A stretch of 48,036 nucleotides of DNA. Origin: an uncultured Flavobacteriaceae bacterium (GTDB lineage Bacteria; Bacteroidota; Bacteroidia; Flavobacteriales; Flavobacteriaceae). Under the pieces are notes generated by a model. That model had not been told where the DNA came from. It saw nothing but the letters and a program-made list of their open reading frames with translations, and ran no database searches. Of this stretch, positions 43,317-48,036 are shown in pieces. The stretch is from assembly GCA_913030895.1 (NCBI GenBank), contig CAJWGK010000009.1:1-48036 (forward strand). Direction: 5' to 3'. Made by a program: the position numbers and the translations under genes. Positions within the stretch are counted from its first letter, which is position 1. Every line of letters starts with the position of its first letter.

Positions 43317-43324
43317 CAAAGTTA
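43317..43324 (-). promoter_or_regulatory. Candidate internal -7 box (TAACTTTG) before hemB
   Basis: The minus strand reads TAACTTTG, a TAnnTTTG match in the 27-base gap between hemF and hemB. It ends seven bases before the hemB ATG. It could give hemB additional, nearly leaderless transcription. Confidence 0.28.
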
Positions 43325-43336
43325 ATTGATATTCCT

Positions 43337-44239
43337 TTAGACCCACTCTCGTGGATTTTTTAGAACGGTAATTAGTTCTTCCTCTGGACTATTGGTCTCA
43401 GCCTGATGATTATAATGCCATTGAACGTGTGGGGGGAGACTCATTAAAATACTTTCAATTCTGCCATTTGTTTTTAATCCAAACAAAGTTCCTTTATCGT
43501 GAATTAAATTAAACTCTACATAGCGTCCCCGTCGTATTTCCTGCCAAGCTCTTTGTGCTGCTGAGAAATCCATATTTTTTCTTTTTTCAACGATTGGAAC
43601 ATAGGCTTCCAAAAAGTGATCTCCCACTTCGGTTACAAAATCATACCATTTTTCGGCGCTAAATTTTTCATTGGGTCGCAAGTAATCAAAAAATAAACCT
43701 CCTACTCCACGAGCTTCATCGCGATGTGCATTCCAAAAATAGTCATCGCATTTTTTTTTGTACTGAAAATAAAAATCGTCATCGTGAAGGTCACAAGCTT
43801 TTTTACAGACCTGATGAAAATGTTTAGCGTCCTCCTCAAACAAATAATAAGGGGTCAAATCCTGTCCCCCACCAAACCATTGATCTTGGACTTCTCCCTC
43901 GGAATTATACAATTCAAAATACCTCCAATTGGCATGAACTGTTGGAACAAAAGGATTCTTGGGGTGAATGACAAGACTTAAGCCACATGCAAAAAACTGC
44001 CCTGTCTCCACTTTAAAATAATTTTTCATACTGTCAGGTAGCTCTCCGTGTACAGCAGATATGTTTACCCCACCTTTTTCAAAAACTGCCCCATTTTCAA
44101 TCACTCGAGTCCGGCCACCACCACCGCCATCTCGCTCCCAGGTATCCTCTACAAAAAGAGATTCACCATCAACTTGAGCCAATTTACTCGTGATTTTATC
44201 TTGAAGTTTTTCAATATAGTGATTAAACTTAGCTCTCAT
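43337..44239 (-). CDS. hemF: Oxygen-dependent coproporphyrinogen III oxidase
   Basis: HemF converts coproporphyrinogen III to protoporphyrinogen IX using oxygen. The 300-residue protein shows the family motifs WERDGGGGGRTRV, NPFVPTVHANWRYFE, QWFGGGQDLTPYY, RGVGGLFFD and the late FNLIHDKGTLFGLKTNGR. Dependence on oxygen agrees with the aerobic oxidase operon in this window. It lies 11 bases after hemE. Confidence 0.96.
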   Translation of the reverse strand: MRAKFNHYIEKLQDKITSKLAQVDGESLFVEDTWERDGGGGGRTRVIENGAVFEKGGVNISAVHGELPDSMKNYFKVETGQFFACGLSLVIHPKNPFVPTVHANWRYFELYNSEGEVQDQWFGGGQDLTPYYLFEEDAKHFHQVCKKACDLHDDDFYFQYKKKCDDYFWNAHRDEARGVGGLFFDYLRPNEKFSAEKWYDFVTEVGDHFLEAYVPIVEKRKNMDFSAAQRAWQEIRRGRYVEFNLIHDKGTLFGLKTNGRIESILMSLPPHVQWHYNHQAETNSPEEELITVLKNPREWV

Positions 44240-44250
44240 GATGATTGAAC

Positions 44251-45273
44251 TTAAGATTGGTATTCTTTTACCGCATCAACAAATGCTTTAGCGTGATCGA
44301 CAGGGATATTGGGTAGAATTCCATGACCTAGATTAACGATATAGCGCTCTTTTCCAAAATCATTAATCATTTGTTTCACCTGGACTTTGATTTCAGGAAT
44401 AGGTGAAAGCAATCGCGAAGGGTCAAAGTTTCCCTGCAAAGCAATCTGTCCACCAGAAAGGTATCTTGCATTTCTTGCGGTGCAAGTCCAATCTATTCCC
44501 AACGCAGCGGCTCCAGATTTACTCATTTCCTGCAAGGCAAACCAACAGCCTTTTCCAAAAACGATTACTGGAACTGTCCCGCTCAATGCGTCAACAATTT
44601 GTTGTAAATAAGGCCAAGAAAAAATTTGATAGTCAGCGGGAGACAATAACCCTCCCCAGGAATCAAACAATTGAATTACGTCTGCGCCAGCCTTTATTTT
44701 CTCTCTTAAATATGCAATTGTAGTTGTTGTGATTTTTTGGAGTAATTCCTTGGCTAATTCAGGTTGTTGATAGCAAAATGCCTTAGCGCGATCAAAATTT
44801 TTAGACCCTTGCCCTTGGACAGCATAGCACAGTAAAGTCCATGGCGCTCCAGCAAAACCTATTAGCGGCACACGGTTATTCAATTCTTTCTTAGTCATCT
44901 TCACTGCTTCGAACACATAGCCCAACTCCTCATGAACATCGGGAAGGATTACCTGATCTAAACTTGATTTATCTTTTATAGGATTGGGAAGATAAGGACC
45001 AATTCCATCTCGCATTTCAACCTCAATATTCATCGCTTGTAAGACCACCAAAATATCACTGAAGATAATTGCAGCATCAACCCCAATTTGATCAATTGGC
45101 ATCAGCGTAATTTCAGTCGCCAACTCAGGAGTCTGACAACGCGTGAAGAAGTCATACTTTTCTTTTAGCTTCATAAAATCAGGGAGGTATCTGCCTGCCT
45201 GTCGCATCATCCAAACTGGAGGTCGCTCAACATTTGCTCCTTTAAGGGCTTGTAAAAGTAAATTGTTATCCAT
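44251..45273 (-). CDS. hemE: Uroporphyrinogen decarboxylase
   Basis: HemE decarboxylates the four acetate side chains of uroporphyrinogen III to give coproporphyrinogen III. The 340-residue protein has the signature [17 protein letters not shown] near the N-terminus, the [10 protein letters not shown] segment and the C-terminal [13 protein letters not shown]. It starts one base after hemD, which suggests tight coupling. Confidence 0.96.
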   Translation of the reverse strand: MDNNLLLQALKGANVERPPVWMMRQAGRYLPDFMKLKEKYDFFTRCQTPELATEITLMPIDQIGVDAAIIFSDILVVLQAMNIEVEMRDGIGPYLPNPIKDKSSLDQVILPDVHEELGYVFEAVKMTKKELNNRVPLIGFAGAPWTLLCYAVQGQGSKNFDRAKAFCYQQPELAKELLQKITTTTIAYLREKIKAGADVIQLFDSWGGLLSPADYQIFSWPYLQQIVDALSGTVPVIVFGKGCWFALQEMSKSGAAALGIDWTCTARNARYLSGGQIALQGNFDPSRLLSPIPEIKVQVKQMINDFGKERYIVNLGHGILPNIPVDHAKAFVDAVKEYQS

Positions 45274-45274
45274 C

Positions 45275-45940
45275 TTATTGATTAAAGTGTTTTTTTATTG
45301 AAATAAAAAGTTGTGTTGCATCGGGACTTTTCGCCACACAAAAATTGGATGTAAATTCCTGAACTGCTTTTGCAGTGGTTGAACCTAAACAAAAACATTG
45401 TGTATTCTCAAATGTATTTTTAATTGCATAACCTTTAACCCCGCTTGGGCTAAAAAATATAATCCCATCAAAATGCCCTTTTGCCTTATGTGGCTGAGGT
45501 AGGGTTTCATAAATTTCAATTGGCTCTATAGGAATGTTATTAAACGATAAAATTTGCTCTAAATCGACAACTCTTGATTTTCCACAAAAGAATGAAAATG
45601 ACTCTTTTTTGTTGTTTTTTGCTATAAAACTGCCTAATTCTGCCGAATTTTGAGCAATTTTGACCACTTTTTGACCATTTTCTTCTAAAAGCATAGCGGT
45701 TTTTTTTCCGACACAAAAAATAGATTTTTGATCGATTAATGCTTTAATTTTTGGGTTAGCTAAAGCAATTGAAACTGCGTTTTTACTTGAAAAAATAATT
45801 CCATCATGAACTGACTCAATCGCAATATTTTGAATTGGACTGATTTGAATAAAAGACTGTTCGACTAGGCTAAAGGAGTGCATCAAAAGGCGGTCTTTCA
45901 AATTTTTGGATAATATTTTGGTTGCCAATAATCTTTTCAT
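45275..45940 (-). CDS. hemD: Uroporphyrinogen-III synthase
   Basis: HemD closes hydroxymethylbilane with inversion of ring D to form uroporphyrinogen III. HemD sequences are poorly conserved. This 221-residue protein is recognised by size, by the two-lobe Rossmann-like pattern ([44 protein letters not shown]), and by its place between hemC and hemE. Its ATG overlaps the hemC stop as ATGA. Confidence 0.88.
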   Translation of the reverse strand: MKRLLATKILSKNLKDRLLMHSFSLVEQSFIQISPIQNIAIESVHDGIIFSSKNAVSIALANPKIKALIDQKSIFCVGKKTAMLLEENGQKVVKIAQNSAELGSFIAKNNKKESFSFFCGKSRVVDLEQILSFNNIPIEPIEIYETLPQPHKAKGHFDGIIFFSPSGVKGYAIKNTFENTQCFCLGSTTAKAVQEFTSNFCVAKSPDATQLFISIKKHFNQ

Positions 45941-46848
45941 AATTCTTTCTTTATGATATCGAGCAGCTCCTCTCCCCCTTTTGATAAGATTTCTTTTCCC
46001 GCTTGAAATGCCAAATCTTTAGCAGCATTTAAATCCACCTCCATTTTGGTGATCATCGCTAACTTCCCGTCAAGAGAAAAAAGGCCTCCTTCAAATAGAA
46101 TTCTATTTTTTTCGATCATTGCATAAGCACCAATAGGCGCAGTACAGCCTCCTTCCAATATGCTTAGGAATTCTCTTTCGATATTGACACAAGTTGCAGT
46201 GGCTTGATGGTGTATGGATTTTAAGATTTCCAAAACCTCAGACTGATCTTTTCGACAAACAATTCCAACAGCTCCCTGTGCAGGAGCAGGAATCATCCAA
46301 TCGAGATTTTGATATTGTGTGCCCAAAAGTGCCATGCGCTCTAAGCCAGCTTTGGCAAAAATAGCCCCTTGCCATTTTGAATTTTTTAATTTATCGATTC
46401 GTGTTTGAACATTTCCCCTTAAATTCTCAATGCTATGATTGGGGTAACGATTTAGCCACTGGGCTTTTCTTCGTAAACTTCCTGTAGCAATACTAACGGG
46501 AACTTCTAAGTCTAATTTTCCATTATATAAAAGTACGTCTTTGGCGCTTCCTCTTTTTAAAACGGCACCTAATATCAATCCTTGTGGCAATTGAGTGGGT
46601 ACATCTTTAAGACTATGGACAGCAATATCGATTCGGTTTTCCAAAAGGGCAATATCTAACGCCTTGGTAAAAACGCCTTGAATTCCCATGCTGTAAATGG
46701 GTTGTGTCAGGTTGAGATCCCCATCACTTTTTATGGGAATGAGCTGTGAGGAAAAACCACTGGAGTCAAGCCTTTGCTTAACCTTATTGGCTTGCCAGAG
46801 CGCCAGTTCGCTTTCACGGGTACCAATGCGAAAGTTATTCTTTAACAT
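45937..46848 (-). CDS. hemC: Porphobilinogen deaminase (hydroxymethylbilane synthase)
   Basis: HemC polymerises four porphobilinogens. Visible landmarks are FRIGTRESELALWQA at the N-terminus, HSLKDVPTQLP, the porphyrin-contacting IATGSLRRKAQ, and the cofactor-binding cysteine in ILEGGCTAPIGAYA. Two ATGs are possible. The one at 46848 lies one base after the hemA stop and matches family starts (303 residues). The one at 46860 would overlap hemA by 11 bases and add four residues. Confidence 0.95.
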   Translation of the reverse strand: MLKNNFRIGTRESELALWQANKVKQRLDSSGFSSQLIPIKSDGDLNLTQPIYSMGIQGVFTKALDIALLENRIDIAVHSLKDVPTQLPQGLILGAVLKRGSAKDVLLYNGKLDLEVPVSIATGSLRRKAQWLNRYPNHSIENLRGNVQTRIDKLKNSKWQGAIFAKAGLERMALLGTQYQNLDWMIPAPAQGAVGIVCRKDQSEVLEILKSIHHQATATCVNIEREFLSILEGGCTAPIGAYAMIEKNRILFEGGLFSLDGKLAMITKMEVDLNAAKDLAFQAGKEILSKGGEELLDIIKKEL

Positions 46849-46849
46849 T

Positions 46850-48036
46850 TTACTTGGCATCCAGCTGATAAACCTGTTGAAGCAGCGCTAAAGTTTGATC
46901 GGCTTTGGAAGGGTTTTCTTTAAGATAATTCGCCACTTTACCAGTCAGTTTGTAAACAATATGCGAAAATTCTTGGGCATCACCTTGTTCGCTCAACTGA
47001 CCGTTGAGTAATGTTTGCTTAAGGGCTTTTAGGGTGGGTGCAAACTTTCTATGGGCTACCCATTGTAAAAATTCGGCTTGAATTTCGTTTAAAATTGCTT
47101 TGGCATCAGGAATAAATTGTTGTCGCTTCTTCAAAGCAGCATTGGTCAATTGAGAAAGTTCATCTAAATTGACAACCGTCACATTATCGAGATTTTTAAG
47201 TTGTGAATCCACATTAGAAGGAATGGATAAATCTAATACAAGTAAGGGTTTTTTATTAGCAATTATGGAGGCATCTACAGTGACATCGTCAGATCCAGTA
47301 GCTACAATCATAATATCGGATTTGGCAATTTCTTGATTGAGCTCCTTTATGTTCTTAACCACTAAGTTGAATTTTCCAGCAACTTTTTGGGCACTTTCCT
47401 CAGATCGGTTGATCAGAACAATATGATCATTTTGCGTATGCTTGATTAAATTCTCACAAGTATTTCTTCCAATTTTTCCTGTGCCAAAAAGTAGAATACT
47501 TTTGTTTTTGACATCTTTGACCTTTTCAAGAATATAATGAACTGAGGCAAATGAAACGGAGGTGGCGCCAGTGGATAATTCGGTTTCGGTTTTGATTCTT
47601 TTACTTGCTTGTATTACTGCATTGACTAAACGCTCCGAAAAGCCATTAACGATGTAGTACTTTTTGGAATTGTAAAAACTCTTTTTTAGCTGACCAATAA
47701 TTTCAAAATCTCCAATGATTTGGCTTTCCAGACCACAACCTACATTAAAGACGTGATTGATGGCTTGATGCTCACTTAGCACATATCCCTTTTCATTAAA
47801 TTGAGCTTGTGTACCCTGCGAAAATTGACACAAATAGTCGATCAGGATTTGGGGGTTTTCCACTATACCATATAGTTCGGTTCGATTACAGGTAGAAATA
47901 ACCATCAACTCATTTAAACCATCCTCCTTAGCCTGCTGCAACAAAAGAGCAGTCTGGGATTTGCTAAGACTAAATTTTCCACGGGTTAATAAATCTGCAT
48001 TTTTATAACTTAACCCAACAACATAGTATTGAATAA
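46850..48036 (-). CDS. hemA: Glutamyl-tRNA reductase, N-terminus beyond the window
   Basis: HemA is the first committed enzyme of the C5 tetrapyrrole pathway, reducing glutamyl-tRNA to glutamate-1-semialdehyde. The catalytic cysteine is in STCNRTELYG, the NADPH-binding motif is LLFGTGKIG and the C-terminal dimerisation helices follow. The frame is open from the right edge of the window, and the extra residues (YYVVGLSYKNADLLTRGKFS) match the family N-terminus. A TTG at 47944 is therefore not the start. About 394 residues are visible and only a few to perhaps 20 are missing. It begins the hem operon in this window. Confidence 0.95.
   Translation of the reverse strand, partial: IQYYVVGLSYKNADLLTRGKFSLSKSQTALLLQQAKEDGLNELMVISTCNRTELYGIVENPQILIDYLCQFSQGTQAQFNEKGYVLSEHQAINHVFNVGCGLESQIIGDFEIIGQLKKSFYNSKKYYIVNGFSERLVNAVIQASKRIKTETELSTGATSVSFASVHYILEKVKDVKNKSILLFGTGKIGRNTCENLIKHTQNDHIVLINRSEESAQKVAGKFNLVVKNIKELNQEIAKSDIMIVATGSDDVTVDASIIANKKPLLVLDLSIPSNVDSQLKNLDNVTVVNLDELSQLTNAALKKRQQFIPDAKAILNEIQAEFLQWVAHRKFAPTLKALKQTLLNGQLSEQGDAQEFSHIVYKLTGKVANYLKENPSKADQTLALLQQVYQLDAK

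Noticed and set aside
1-48036. Mobile elements, prophage, CRISPR arrays, defence islands
   Set aside because: No transposase, integrase, direct-repeat array, terminal inverted repeats or defence gene families were seen. The content is core metabolism and information processing.

Overview
The window looks like ordinary core chromosome from an AT-rich member of the Bacteroidota, most likely a flavobacterium. Several signs support this. It has an alternative complex III / cytochrome oxidase operon in the order ActABCDEF-CoxB-CoxA. Start codons lack Shine-Dalgarno sequences, and TAnnTTTG-type -7 promoter boxes lie upstream of many genes. Family choices are also typical: eukaryote-like GlyRS, SbsA-Ig-like lipoprotein, DUF5916 protein, SPOR protein and a sulfite reductase with an extra C-terminal domain. 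No rRNA, tRNA, insertion sequence, phage or CRISPR was seen.

Layout. 1-2100 (minus): ruvB-queG, plus the possible first codons of another gene at the left edge. 2123-13355 (minus): the respiratory operon actA-actB-actC-actD-actE-actF-coxB-coxA, closed by a clear intrinsic terminator. 13547-13933 (plus): a small secreted SPOR protein. 13930-18355 (minus): rimP-nusA-infB, with a terminator-like hairpin directly before the rimP start codon. 18356-18811: the only long gene-free stretch. 18812-21402 (plus): an uncharacterised pair, a vWA protein and an AAA+ ATPase of the MoxR/Mg-chelatase type. 21399-21815 (minus): an Rrf2 regulator with four clustered cysteines. 21942-28749 (plus): an assimilatory sulfate reduction operon (DUF2061, APS reductase, CysD, CysN, sulfite reductase, siroheme synthase Rossmann domain, ferredoxin-NADP reductase). 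28755-31256 (minus): a possible 27-residue membrane microprotein, an Ig-like lipoprotein and comF. 31309-35627 (plus): glyS, exonuclease III, an OmpA-family lipoprotein and an aldo/keto reductase. 35888-38031 (plus): a broken DUF5916 gene. 38226-42249 (minus): a fused peptide-type ABC ATPase, a DEDDy 3'-5' exonuclease, a serine hydrolase and an O6-alkylguanine-type methyltransferase. 42335-48036 (minus): the tetrapyrrole operon hemA-hemC-hemD-hemE-hemF-hemB, with hemA running off the right edge.

How the parts fit. The hem operon makes uroporphyrinogen III. This feeds both the hemes of the ActA/ActE/CoxA respiratory chain and the siroheme of the sulfite reductase. The cys operon carries sulfate activation through to sulfide, with the ferredoxin-NADP reductase as the likely electron source. 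The Rrf2 regulator is divergent from it and shares an intergenic region with a perfect 17-bp palindrome, so it is the obvious candidate regulator.

I see no clear new biological system. The best leads are the rimP leader hairpin, the Rrf2/cys control region, the vWA-AAA+ pair, the HEPN-like tail on the sulfite reductase, the histidine-rich loop of ActF and the candidate microprotein. Many start codons were placed downstream of the longest open frame, because the longest frames open at TTG or GTG codons inside neighbouring genes.
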